64,000 bases of DNA from Chloroflexota bacterium (GTDB lineage Bacteria > Chloroflexota > Anaerolineae > Anaerolineales > Villigracilaceae), in NCBI GenBank assembly GCA_016219545.1, contig JACRMH010000022.1:101108-165107 (forward strand), given 5' to 3'. The first letter of the stretch is position 1, and every line of letters starts with the position of its first letter. The notes under the pieces were generated by a model, which saw nothing but the letters and a program-made list of their open reading frames with translations, was not told the origin of the DNA and did not search any database. The position numbers were made by a program, and so were the translations under genes. Shown piece after piece: positions 45,901 through 54,196 of this stretch.

Positions 45901-45970
45901 AGAATAATGTTGTGGATGGAGTAAGGTCAAGGTTGTGGTCAGTACCGTTAATGTGAAGTGTGATGTTCAT
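42959..45970 (-). CDS. xdhD: XdhD-like molybdenum hydroxylase, fused Fe-S and molybdopterin subunits
   Basis: A 1003-residue xanthine-dehydrogenase-type protein. The N-terminal ferredoxin-like domain (1-75) has lost the plant-type [2Fe-2S] cysteines (GDEGGLSGSDTVLLNGK), as in E. coli XdhD. The second [2Fe-2S] domain is intact: C105, C108, C140, C142. The molybdopterin part (about 215-1003) has FVGDRVAFVAAE, GGFGGKQEVLIEDV, GAFRGYGVPQG, LGTGSDT and KAVAEIPMDG. I see three in-frame inserts that look like dispersed repeats: residues 161-199, about 672-681 and about 793-804. AGGAG precedes the ATG. Closest named relatives are putative selenium-linked hydroxylases; the substrate is unknown. Confidence 0.85.
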   Translation of the reverse strand: MNITLHINGTDHNLDLTPSTTLFSALRGLGFHGVKFGDEGGLSGSDTVLLNGKPVNAGSLLAAQAEGHKVATIEALGEHPDQGWNKTEGLHPLQKAFIETGAVQCGYCTPAQILAAKSLLDKNPNPTEAEIREAISGVLCRCTGYLKPVQAVLKAAAMLRGESGIDNRESGIGNWDASRGIGKPPSTDSQFPTPDTTGNLLTKQRIILTPETEKYQTVGKPEIKLDAVKLAQGKPAFTADFEKRGMLHAKVLHSPYAHALIKNIDTTKAKALDGVAAVLTWKDLPRVVYSTAGQSDPIPGPLDAFSLDKKVRFVGDRVAFVAAETAEIAEKALALIEVEYEALTPILDARQAMGSPIRIHDEEEYVNFADSDPQNNLAAEIRIDIGNVEKGFAEADVIFEANYEVPKVQQAHIEPHVVVTYWDEDDRLVIRTSTQVPFHVRRMMAPVLGLPVKRIRVIKPRIGGGFGGKQEVLIEDVAAHLTIATKQPVIYEYTREEEFIAARSRHPMRVQMKTGVKKDGTITANSMYALSDTGAYGCHALTVTGNTGHKAMALYVGNGEYRKAPNIRFYADVVYTNTPPAGAFRGYGVPQGYWPLDRHMEKIARALGLDPIDFRLKNAIHAGEYHPFSTAWNEGREPRPEIINTVGLEQCVAQGRAAIGWDDKFGNEEWHSTLNVKRSTLRKGIGIAMVMQGTAIPYLDMGGASIKMNDDGSFNLLVGATDLGTGSDTVLAQMAAEILGVPVEDMITYSSDTDFTPFDKGAYASSTTYISGTAAVNAAKIVAERIRIRAANMINQKSKVESQSENLRPADIRLVNRMAIAPDGRSVSMADIALDSLHKNNQEQIMGVASYVSPVSPPPFAAQFAEVTVDTETGAVTVDRLVMAVDSGVIINPQTASGQIEGGMTQALGYAVCEEMRYDEKGQAIERDFDRYHIFRADEMPELETIFVETFEPSHPFGVKAVAEIPMDGVAPAVGNAILDAIGVNVDDNPVTPEKIWRALKNR
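43561..43592. repeat. GACTTTTGACTTT-type repeat inside the XdhD-like gene
   Basis: Degenerate tandem units (GACTTTC, GACTTTT, GACTTTT) encode NQKSKVESQSEN in frame. The stretch lies between two conserved parts of the molybdopterin domain (AANMI and LRPADIRL). Confidence 0.6.
43929..43955. repeat. AACGTTGAACGTT palindrome inside the XdhD-like gene
   Basis: AACGTTGAACGTT, one base, then its reverse complement. It encodes STLNVKRSTL in frame between EEWH and RKGIGIAMVMQ, where related enzymes run directly from the tryptophan-histidine region into the GxGIA motif. Confidence 0.7.
45376..45490. repeat. GGGAATTGGGAGTCGG-type repeat inside the XdhD-like gene
   Basis: About 115 bp of degenerate GGGAnT-GGGA units in inverted halves. 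It encodes ESGIDNRESGIGNWDASRG and a further 20 residues in frame, exactly in the linker between the [2Fe-2S] and molybdopterin domains. Confidence 0.7.
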
Positions 45971-45992
45971 GTGAACTCCTGTGGCTGCTGCT

Positions 45993-46505
45993 TTATTTCA
46001 ATCGTGATTTTAACTCTTGCAGATGAGCAAGTATGTCTGGGTGCAAATCAAATTTGCCAGCTTTGGATATAGCGCTATTTGTAATTTGCTCTAATTCTTT
46101 GAGCGTTATGTAATCGTTTTTAATTAGAAAGATAATGTCGTCAAAATCAGTGAACAGACCACGATCTAATTTACTGAGCGCAATGCTGTACGGGTCAATC
46201 ACATAGATTTCAAGATTCGCAAATTGACCAATGTATATACTGCGTTGTTCATTTCCTTCCGGCAGGGGAACAAAGCGGTCAATAGGAACAATGTCAACCT
46301 GCAATTTCATTTCTTTGGCTTTCGCCATAATTGCGCGATGTAATTCATTTGGATGAACATCATCGCCGACGAAATCAATATCAAGAGATGGGCGCGGGCT
46401 TCCGAGCAGAGTCAATGCGCTGCCACCGACCAGGAATAAGCGAGAAGCAGGCGGGACTTGCTCTCCCAAAATTGTCAAGATGGATTGAAGTTTGGATTTA
46501 TCCAT
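45993..46505 (-). CDS. nucleotidyltransferase-fold protein (DUF6036/AbiEii-like)
   Basis: A 170-residue protein with a polymerase-beta-type nucleotidyltransferase core: LVGGSALTLLGSPRPSLDIDFV, containing the GG-S and D-x-D motif. The track ORF starts at 46541, overlapping the upstream gene by 34 bases; ATG 46505, two bases after the upstream stop, gives a simple coupled start and was chosen. It is the last of three coupled genes (methyltransferase, unknown 160-residue protein, this gene). Such proteins can be antitoxins, abortive-infection factors or RNA modifiers; which one applies is not known. Confidence 0.78.
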   Translation of the reverse strand: MDKSKLQSILTILGEQVPPASRLFLVGGSALTLLGSPRPSLDIDFVGDDVHPNELHRAIMAKAKEMKLQVDIVPIDRFVPLPEGNEQRSIYIGQFANLEIYVIDPYSIALSKLDRGLFTDFDDIIFLIKNDYITLKELEQITNSAISKAGKFDLHPDILAHLQELKSRLK

Positions 46506-46507
46506 AA

Positions 46508-48111
<1,604 letters not shown>

Positions 48112-48136
48112 GCTGTTTGTGTCCATGCTGTCTGAT

Positions 48137-49030
48137 TTATGCATCCACCTTGATCGCTGTGAAAGAGAACCGCGGCGGATAAAACAGAAATTTCCGCCCC
48201 CAGAAATCCAATAACTGCTGGGTGTTCATCCTGGATATTTTCGGTGTGACAGGTTTCTGCTTATCGCTTGGCCAGGGATCGGCCGGGTTGAGGATCAGCC
48301 AATCTCCGCCGTCGTAGCCGACCAAAACCATCGTGTGCGGCATTCCGCCCAGCCAGGTCAGCAGCGGGTTATAGCGATGTTTTTTGTCGCTGCGGTCAAA
48401 CGTTGTCTGCCAGGCGCCGTGAATGAGGAGAATATGACCTTCCTGAAGTTCTTCGATAAGATCGTTTAAATCCCGGCGGACATTGAGTTCTACTTTGAAA
48501 GATTTCCCGTATTTTTTTGCGAGGTTTTTTGCAAAATCTTTCAATGCGATGATCGCCTGCCAAGGGGTCATCATGCCCGGCAGCGGACTTCTGGTGGAGA
48601 AGCGGTACTTCCAGCCTTTCAAGCCGCGTGAATCGAGGTCGCGGGTATATTCTTCTATGGTCATATCTGCTTCGAGGTGATGACCTTGATACAGGGCCGC
48701 CCAATCCTTGAGCATGTTCATGCTTATCAAGGCAGAGGTTGTAACGCATTCATTCGCGGTTGGCCCGTAACCCTGGCTTTGAAAATAATGCAGAAAATAT
48801 GATTCCTTTTGTGATGAGTCTGATACCCACGGGAAAGGCAGCGAGATGGACGGCATTCCCCAAATTTTTCCAATGACTCCGCTGGGGGGATTTTCCTCCC
48901 TGCGGTTGCGATAGAGTCCGTCTAAAAAAGCATCCAGCCATTTGGTGAACGATCCTGCCTGGCCTTGAGTTGATTCCTCTGAAGTCAATTCGCCCGCCGT
49001 TTTGGTTTCTTCCTCTTTTAGGTTGGACAT
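48137..49030 (-). CDS. C39-like papain-fold protein
   Basis: A 297-residue protein. Residues 1-60 are acidic and low in complexity, without a signal peptide. The core resembles the peptidase C39-like domain: a cysteine in GPTANECVTTSALISM, and a histidine and aspartate in GGMPHTMVLVGYDGGDWLILNPADPW. Whether it is a protease is uncertain; such domains also occur in transferases and in bacteriocin processing. No ABC transporter or peptide precursor is adjacent. A GGAGG site precedes the ATG. Confidence 0.7.
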   Translation of the reverse strand: MSNLKEEETKTAGELTSEESTQGQAGSFTKWLDAFLDGLYRNRREENPPSGVIGKIWGMPSISLPFPWVSDSSQKESYFLHYFQSQGYGPTANECVTTSALISMNMLKDWAALYQGHHLEADMTIEEYTRDLDSRGLKGWKYRFSTRSPLPGMMTPWQAIIALKDFAKNLAKKYGKSFKVELNVRRDLNDLIEELQEGHILLIHGAWQTTFDRSDKKHRYNPLLTWLGGMPHTMVLVGYDGGDWLILNPADPWPSDKQKPVTPKISRMNTQQLLDFWGRKFLFYPPRFSFTAIKVDA

Positions 49031-49168
49031 AAAGCCTCCATAAAATTAACGATAAGAAACACCATTGAACATCAAGCAATAATGATTATACCCAGCGGAT
49101 GTGAAAATATAATTCACCCGTTTTTTGAGTCGGATGCCCCATTGGTACCGCAGCGTTTAAATAAAAAA

Positions 49169-49189
49169 CCGCCCGATGAGCACGGGCGG
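49169..49189. terminator. terminator after the FAD-subunit gene
   Basis: CCGCCCG / CGGGCGG with a 7-nt loop; the minus strand continues with TTTTTTA. It lies 9 bases after the stop at 49198. Confidence 0.85.
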
Positions 49190-49197
49190 ATCAGTTT

Positions 49198-49953
49198 TTA
49201 TAAGGCTTCCAAACATCTCTTCGCCAGTACGGACGCGACATCCATTCTGTATTCCGCGCTTGCCCATTCATCTGTCGCTTCGTGATAAGCGTTGCGCGCC
49301 GCGGACTCCAACCCTTCGGCTTCGGTGCCGTCCATGGCCAGCATGGGACTCTTGTCATAGCCGCCGAGTGCAAGGCGCGTGCGGCCGGAGTTCCATTGGG
49401 TCAAAGCGGCGCAGATGATGGGTTTATCTGCAGGCGTGCGGGAAACGAATTCAAAGGCGAATTTGGTGTTGAGGGGAAGAGTGATCAAGGTAATGAGTCC
49501 GCGTGGGCGGAGGGGGAGAAAATCTCCCAGACCATAGACAGTGGACGATGGACCGTCTACTGTCTTCGGTCCACGGTCTATGCTCAATTTTGCATCCATG
49601 GATAGTAATGCTGTTGCAAATGGGGATCGTCCGTCGCTTGCAACAAGAGTCCCTGCGATGGTGGCCATATTGCGGATGTTAATCGGCGCTTCGAGTTTGA
49701 TGGCAGATCTTAAGGCTTCGGGACAATGTTCGGATTCAAGTAATGACTGTAAAGTACAGGTCGCGCCGATCTCGAGTTCATTCCCTTTGACGCGGAGCGT
49801 ATCCAGTCCGAGGTGTTGCAAGTCCACAACGGAAACAGAGTCAACTGTCGGGTGAGAGAGAAGCGTGCCTCCTCCGAGTGGAAAAGTGTTCGGTTGAGAT
49901 AAAAGAGTCAGGGCTTCATCCAATGTTTGCGGACGGTGGTATGTCGTGATCAT
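49198..49953 (-). CDS. FAD-binding subunit of a molybdenum hydroxylase (XdhB/CoxM-like)
   Basis: A 251-residue protein with the FAD motifs PLGGGTLL and NIRNMATIAGTLVASDGRSPF. It is somewhat shorter than usual for the family (about 280), particularly at the C-terminus. In the middle (residues about 123-141) the sequence DRGPKTVDGPSSTVYG is encoded by a palindromic repeat and looks like an insertion. It probably passes electrons from the XdhD-like subunit at 42959-45970 to NAD or another acceptor. TATAAT and a GGAGG site lie upstream. Confidence 0.85.
   Translation of the reverse strand: MITTYHRPQTLDEALTLLSQPNTFPLGGGTLLSHPTVDSVSVVDLQHLGLDTLRVKGNELEIGATCTLQSLLESEHCPEALRSAIKLEAPINIRNMATIAGTLVASDGRSPFATALLSMDAKLSIDRGPKTVDGPSSTVYGLGDFLPLRPRGLITLITLPLNTKFAFEFVSRTPADKPIICAALTQWNSGRTRLALGGYDKSPMLAMDGTEAEGLESAARNAYHEATDEWASAEYRMDVASVLAKRCLEAL
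49527..49586. repeat. GGTCCACGGTCTATG-type palindrome inside the FAD-subunit gene
   Basis: CATAGAC-GTGGAC and GTCCAC-GTCTATG are inverted arms separated by about 20 bases. It encodes about 18 residues in frame. The sequence style is that of widely dispersed intergenic repeats. Confidence 0.7.
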
Positions 49954-49990
49954 GTTGTGCCTCCGGAAAATTCTCTTGTATTATACGTTA

Positions 49991-50026
49991 AAAAAATATC
50001 GCCATCTTGCGATGACGATATTTTTT
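49991..50026 (-). terminator. terminator of the sigma/anti-sigma operon
   Basis: Arms AAAAAATATCG and CGATATTTTTT with an inner CATC / GATG pair and loop TTGC. It follows the stop at 50030. Confidence 0.85.
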
Positions 50027-50029
50027 TAT

Positions 50030-52294
50030 TTAGCCCGGAGGAGTATATGGGGCAAGTTCGGGATATAGGAATTCATCCTTCAGTGCTTGAATGAGAATTT
50101 CAAATTCATCTCCGTTGCTGTAGTGACCATAGAAGCGCCACACGGGTTGAAGGTATTGCGCGTCGTCTCCTGCCTTCGGATCGGTCATTGATTGGAGCGG
50201 ATTTCTGATGAAGTAGACCAACTCTATTGTCTCGATGACGGCTGTGGGTGGCAGGTTACTTTGCGCTGACGGCGGCGCTGCTTCCACAACTGCAAGTTGA
50301 TCCGCGGTGACGGATAATTCGCCGGGTTGGCCTGTCTTGGTGTTGATCGCCAGAATGCCTGCGAAAACCCGCAAGGATGGGTAGCCGCCGAAGGATTCAT
50401 CAGGCAATATCAGAACTTCCAGCAAAACTTCTTTTTTTGGTTCTGCCGGATCTCCCCAAACAGCACTAAAGACTTCACCCCAGGGATTTCTTTCAGAGAA
50501 ATTTTTTCCATCCTCAGTTGTGAACAGGGTTACATCCTGACCATCTATGGTTACAACTTTCTGTGAACCTTTGACGATTTGGAAGTCCGCATTGGGATAT
50601 GGGTCTTCAAATCTTTCGAGATTAATGACAGGGTTGAAATTCTGGTCGAGATGATCGAAGGTTCCCCAAACTTTGAGGACGCGGTTTTGATAAGCTTGCA
50701 GGTCTGCGCCTTCCAGAACAGAGAATTGAAATGAACCATCGTCTTTTTGATAGATGAACGCATACTCGATCCGTTGTGTGCCATCCGCGTTTTTATAGAT
50801 GCTGACAGAAACCGTTCCGCGCAATCCATCCACGCGTTGACCGATGAGTTCGGCGGCCAGAGGGGTGGGAATTTCTACGTTTGGGTTGGGCGTGGGGAAG
50901 GGCACAGGGATTCCGCTCAGGTTGACTTTATAAAAGCTTCCGCCTCCGCCACCACCGCCATGACCTCGGGACATTTCCATTATGCCAGACTGCTGGTTTG
51001 GATTCAGTACTTTTTGGAATGCTTCGTCCGCTAGGAGAATACCAAATTTACCAAGAGATTCGAAGTTGATAGCATATCCCGAAAGGATGATATTTTTCAG
51101 ATCAGCGCTCAACGATACCTCGTATCGCAAAGGCATCATCGCATCCAAACGCATTTCGAATCCATCTGGTGTGAGCGGCAGGATATAGTATTGCTGGTTG
51201 ACTGCTGCCGATTTGTTGTCAGCACGAAACTCGAAATCGAATCCATGCTGTTTGAGAAATTCGTCAATGATGGGCATGGCTTGTTCGGCGGGAACTGTTC
51301 CCAAAGTGAAATTTTCAAAATCCGAATAAAAGGTGAAGAAGTGATCTGAACGGACAGTCAACTTTTGTTTGCCATCAATCAGAAGATAATCAAAATTGCC
51401 GGGGATTTCTCCCGGGGTTTCCGTCACTTCACCAACAAGCCCGAATTGCTGTGCAAGTGCTTGGGCTTCATCCATCGTTGCGGGTTGACTTAGTTTGAGC
51501 GAATAAACATTCGCTTCCGCAGGCGACTCGGGCAATGATCCTGCAAGAGTTAATGTTGTGCCGCGCCAGTCGTAGCCTTCATTATTTGGAACGGATGTCA
51601 TCGCGACTGTTGGAGCAGGCGTTGAAATTTCCTGCATTGATTCAGGGGTTGGCGTTGCCTCGCCAAAAACAACTTCGGTCACAAAGGTCAGCGATGCATC
51701 GCCGACTCGTCCGGTCACTTCCCAACAGCCTGTGGTAGGGAAGATCAAAGCGGAGATTTGGAGTCCTGTATCGCCGTAGCCATCTGGGATGTCAGCGCGC
51801 AGGGGCGGTGCTTCCTTATCCAGCCGGTGACCTTCAATCGTGAGCGGACCTGTTACAGCGCGCACCCAGCCCCACTTCATGCTGAAGGCTCCGTCAGATT
51901 CCTTGTTGATCAAATCCATATAGATCTTGCCGTCCGGCCATAAAGCTGTCCACAATTGGCCATTGCCGAGGTAGTACTTGGATTCAACCGTTTCTCCGGG
52001 CGGCAGGCTTCCGTTCGGTTCTGTCACCGGGCAACTGAAGCCATCACTGGATGCTGGATTGCTGGATAGGATCGAGTGAGCGCTCCAGTTCAAAATAAGC
52101 ACCAGAGCCGCCAAGGCAATTGACCAACCTAAAGTGGGCAGAATATTTTTTCGCAAAGAGGAAAATAGATCACGCTTTGGTTTGTGCGCGGCGGTCAGAC
52201 GTTTTTGAAGTTCAACTTCAAAAACCGAATTGAGTTTGAGCCCCTGCGCGGTATTTTCAAGTATTTCAATCGTTTTTTTATCTTCGGGATTCAT
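50030..52294 (-). CDS. putative anti-sigma factor with large extracytoplasmic domain
   Basis: A 754-residue single-pass membrane protein. The first 50 residues are cytoplasmic and helical (EDKKTIEILENTAQGL), one helix spans about residues 53-72, and the rest lies outside. The outside region has a threonine/proline stretch (TPTPESMQEISTPAPT), a glycine run (GHGGGGGGGSF) and segments that I do not recognise. Its start overlaps the stop of the sigma-factor gene by four bases, the classical layout of a sigma/anti-sigma pair. The short cytoplasmic part lacks the HxxxCxxC zinc motif. Confidence 0.72.
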   Translation of the reverse strand: MNPEDKKTIEILENTAQGLKLNSVFEVELQKRLTAAHKPKRDLFSSLRKNILPTLGWSIALAALVLILNWSAHSILSSNPASSDGFSCPVTEPNGSLPPGETVESKYYLGNGQLWTALWPDGKIYMDLINKESDGAFSMKWGWVRAVTGPLTIEGHRLDKEAPPLRADIPDGYGDTGLQISALIFPTTGCWEVTGRVGDASLTFVTEVVFGEATPTPESMQEISTPAPTVAMTSVPNNEGYDWRGTTLTLAGSLPESPAEANVYSLKLSQPATMDEAQALAQQFGLVGEVTETPGEIPGNFDYLLIDGKQKLTVRSDHFFTFYSDFENFTLGTVPAEQAMPIIDEFLKQHGFDFEFRADNKSAAVNQQYYILPLTPDGFEMRLDAMMPLRYEVSLSADLKNIILSGYAINFESLGKFGILLADEAFQKVLNPNQQSGIMEMSRGHGGGGGGGSFYKVNLSGIPVPFPTPNPNVEIPTPLAAELIGQRVDGLRGTVSVSIYKNADGTQRIEYAFIYQKDDGSFQFSVLEGADLQAYQNRVLKVWGTFDHLDQNFNPVINLERFEDPYPNADFQIVKGSQKVVTIDGQDVTLFTTEDGKNFSERNPWGEVFSAVWGDPAEPKKEVLLEVLILPDESFGGYPSLRVFAGILAINTKTGQPGELSVTADQLAVVEAAPPSAQSNLPPTAVIETIELVYFIRNPLQSMTDPKAGDDAQYLQPVWRFYGHYSNGDEFEILIQALKDEFLYPELAPYTPPG

Positions 52295-52869
52295 TGTTCC
52301 ACCTCCAAAGCCAGAGAGGTTCTTTCGCGCAGGTCTTGCAGTCCGCGCGCGATCAGCATTTTTACGGCCGCCTCGCTTTTATTAAGCACGCGGCTGATCT
52401 CAGCCATACTCAACTCGCCAAAGAAACGCAGGATCAACGCTTCGGCCCGGTCAGCGCTGATCTGTTTCAGGGCTCGGGATATGGATTCGATTCTCAGACG
52501 AGCGAATGCCGCTTTATCAGTCGGCAGGCTTGGGCTGGGGATTTGAAGCGCCGCCTCTATCTGGACCTCGGGCCTGCGTCCCCTAAAAAAGAGGAATCTT
52601 TTCTTTGAGGCGATCCCCATCAACCAGGCCGCGAAAGGCGCGTCCCCGCGAAACGAGCGGATGCCTTCCAGCGCGGCCATGAAAGTTTGCGAGGTGAGGT
52701 CTTCAGCATCTTTCACATTGCCCGTATGCGCCGCGTGATAACGATAGACGCGCGTCACATGCCGGCGATATAGCTCCGCGAAAGCATCCGCATTGACCGC
52801 GGCTTCGCGCACAAGGCTGGCTTCGTCAACGGGCGTACTTTGAGTTTTTTCGGTCATGAGGGTAATCAT
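52291..52869 (-). CDS. ECF-type RNA polymerase sigma factor
   Basis: A 192-residue sigma-70-family factor with region 2 (AFAELYRRHVTRVYRYHAAHTG, NVKDAEDLTSQTFMAALEGI) and region 4 (LKQISADRAEALILRFFGELSMAEISRVL with NKSEAAVKMLIARGLQDLRE). The track start (52944) lacks a ribosome-binding site; ATG 52869 has AGGAGG three bases upstream and was chosen; ATG 52857 is possible. The Shine-Dalgarno lies in an 8-bp hairpin arm. It is coupled to the putative anti-sigma gene. Confidence 0.9.
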   Translation of the reverse strand: MITLMTEKTQSTPVDEASLVREAAVNADAFAELYRRHVTRVYRYHAAHTGNVKDAEDLTSQTFMAALEGIRSFRGDAPFAAWLMGIASKKRFLFFRGRRPEVQIEAALQIPSPSLPTDKAAFARLRIESISRALKQISADRAEALILRFFGELSMAEISRVLNKSEAAVKMLIARGLQDLRERTSLALEVEQ

Positions 52870-52871
52870 AA

Positions 52872-52901
52872 GCCTCCTGTTGTTAATATGTTGCAGGAGG
52901 C
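52872..52901 (-). promoter_or_regulatory. hairpin sequestering the sigma-factor ribosome-binding site
   Basis: In the minus-strand mRNA, GCCTCCTG pairs perfectly with CAGGAGGC across a 14-nt loop. The second arm contains the AGGAGG of the sigma-factor gene, so folding would hide it. This could limit or thermally control translation. Confidence 0.6.
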
Positions 52902-52928
52902 GGTCAAAAGGTAACAGGGAAAAATTCC

Positions 52929-53702
52929 CTACTGGTATCCCCAAACTTCAGAAAGTGCATTTTGGAAAATATTGTCCAGTGTTTCAAAAGGCACCGACTT
53001 GTTTTCAAGAGAAATCTGGGTTTTCTCAAGTCGCGCCATTTCTGTTTCGATATAAGTATTAATGGAAGGAATGTTTGGCTGGCGATCCTTCTCTGTTCCG
53101 CTTTCCTTTACTTTGACCAATTCCAGAATTTCCGCCTTGAGTGTGGGTGAAGTAACCAAACGCTCAAGCAGGATTGCAAACTCAGTGGGAACCACTCCAT
53201 ATCCAGCATTGATCCATTGAGCGGCCAGGAGTGTGCGCAAGGTATAAAAATACCATTTTAGTTTTATCCCATTCTCCGATAGCGCATCGCGATAATGCCC
53301 ACGTGCTGCGCTAAGGTAGTGATGGAAACAAGAGATCGGCGAGTAGTACATTTTTGCCAGGTCGCGCAGTTGAGACCTGATGGAGTATTTTTCCAGATAT
53401 ACAATGGGTGAACCTAGCCATTCCAGCAGAGGCGGATTTGATTTGCGAAACAACTGCAAAGCTTTTTTTAAATCCCAGCCGTTGATATCAAGCTGATCGT
53501 TGATTGGAACTTCAATTACATCTCGTTTTTCTTCCACCGAGAGATACCACTTTACAGGTCGAAGGTAAATGAACCGTACATCGTAATCGCTGTCTGCAGA
53601 AGGAAAGCCCCAAGCGCGGCTTCCGCTTTCACACGCATACAGAATGACCACATCGTGATTTTTTTCGATCTCGTTCAGTTGTGCAAGGATGTTTTTTTTC
53701 AT
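52929..53702 (-). CDS. predicted nucleotidyltransferase (COG3541/YcgL-like)
   Basis: A 257-residue protein with the nucleotidyltransferase motif YACESGSRAWGFPSADSDYDVRF (G-S-R-x-W-G and D-x-D), followed by conserved YLSVEEKRDVIEVPI, WDLKKALQLFRKSNPPLLEWL and a helical C-terminal half. These are marks of COG3541, a family of unknown function. ATG 53702, two bases after the stop of the thioesterase gene, was preferred to the track start 53726, which would overlap it. Confidence 0.85.
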   Translation of the reverse strand: MKKNILAQLNEIEKNHDVVILYACESGSRAWGFPSADSDYDVRFIYLRPVKWYLSVEEKRDVIEVPINDQLDINGWDLKKALQLFRKSNPPLLEWLGSPIVYLEKYSIRSQLRDLAKMYYSPISCFHHYLSAARGHYRDALSENGIKLKWYFYTLRTLLAAQWINAGYGVVPTEFAILLERLVTSPTLKAEILELVKVKESGTEKDRQPNIPSINTYIETEMARLEKTQISLENKSVPFETLDNIFQNALSEVWGYQ

Positions 53703-53704
53703 GG

Positions 53705-54175
53705 TCAATCCGGATAAACCTTCCAACCCAATTCATCCAACTTCGACATATCCAATTTATCCTGCGGCACGTTGATGTGAATTGCATTTGCCTCGGCCAG
53801 CAGTTCACCGCTTTCATCATAGATGCCTGCCCAAGCCTCGACGAATTTTTTGCGGTCCTTGCCCGCCTTGCCGATGATCTTCAACGGCTGCCCGATCGGC
53901 ACATTCTTGCGATACTTTACCTCGAGTTTTCCGGTGAACATAAAACGCGGCGAGTCGGCATCGCCCATGTGTGCGCGCCCGCTGACTTCATCCAAGATCG
54001 CCGCGACAATTCCGCCATGCAGAACGCCGGGATACCCTTGAAAATGGTCCGGCGCAGTGTATGCAGTTTCAACCACACCGGGTTCAATTTCATAAATATG
54101 CAAATGCAAGCCGACCGGATTTTCCAATCCGCAAATAAAACAGTGACGTGAGTTGGGTTGTTTGATTTTGGACAT
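53705..54175 (-). CDS. PaaI-type hotdog-fold thioesterase
   Basis: A 156-residue protein with the hotdog signature GYPGVLHGGIVAAILDEVSG, typical of PaaI/YbgC-like thioesterases that hydrolyse acyl-CoA. The N-terminal CFICGLENPVGLHL is shared by a subgroup of this family. The track ORF is longer (54436), but the true start is ATG 54175: upstream codons belong to the divergent gene, and TATAAT sits 7 nt before this ATG. No ribosome-binding site is present. It is followed by the nucleotidyltransferase gene after two bases. Confidence 0.87.
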   Translation of the reverse strand: MSKIKQPNSRHCFICGLENPVGLHLHIYEIEPGVVETAYTAPDHFQGYPGVLHGGIVAAILDEVSGRAHMGDADSPRFMFTGKLEVKYRKNVPIGQPLKIIGKAGKDRKKFVEAWAGIYDESGELLAEANAIHINVPQDKLDMSKLDELGWKVYPD

Positions 54176-54190
54176 GCGCGGGATTATACT
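54162..54190. promoter_or_regulatory. overlapping divergent leaderless promoters
   Basis: Plus strand: TTGATT (54162-54167), 17-bp spacer, TATACT (54185-54190), then 6 nt to the ATG at 54197. Minus strand: TATAAT (54188-54183), then 7 nt to the ATG at 54175. The two -10 boxes overlap and the two start codons are separated by only 21 bp. Confidence 0.75.
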
Positions 54191-54196
54191 CCGCGC

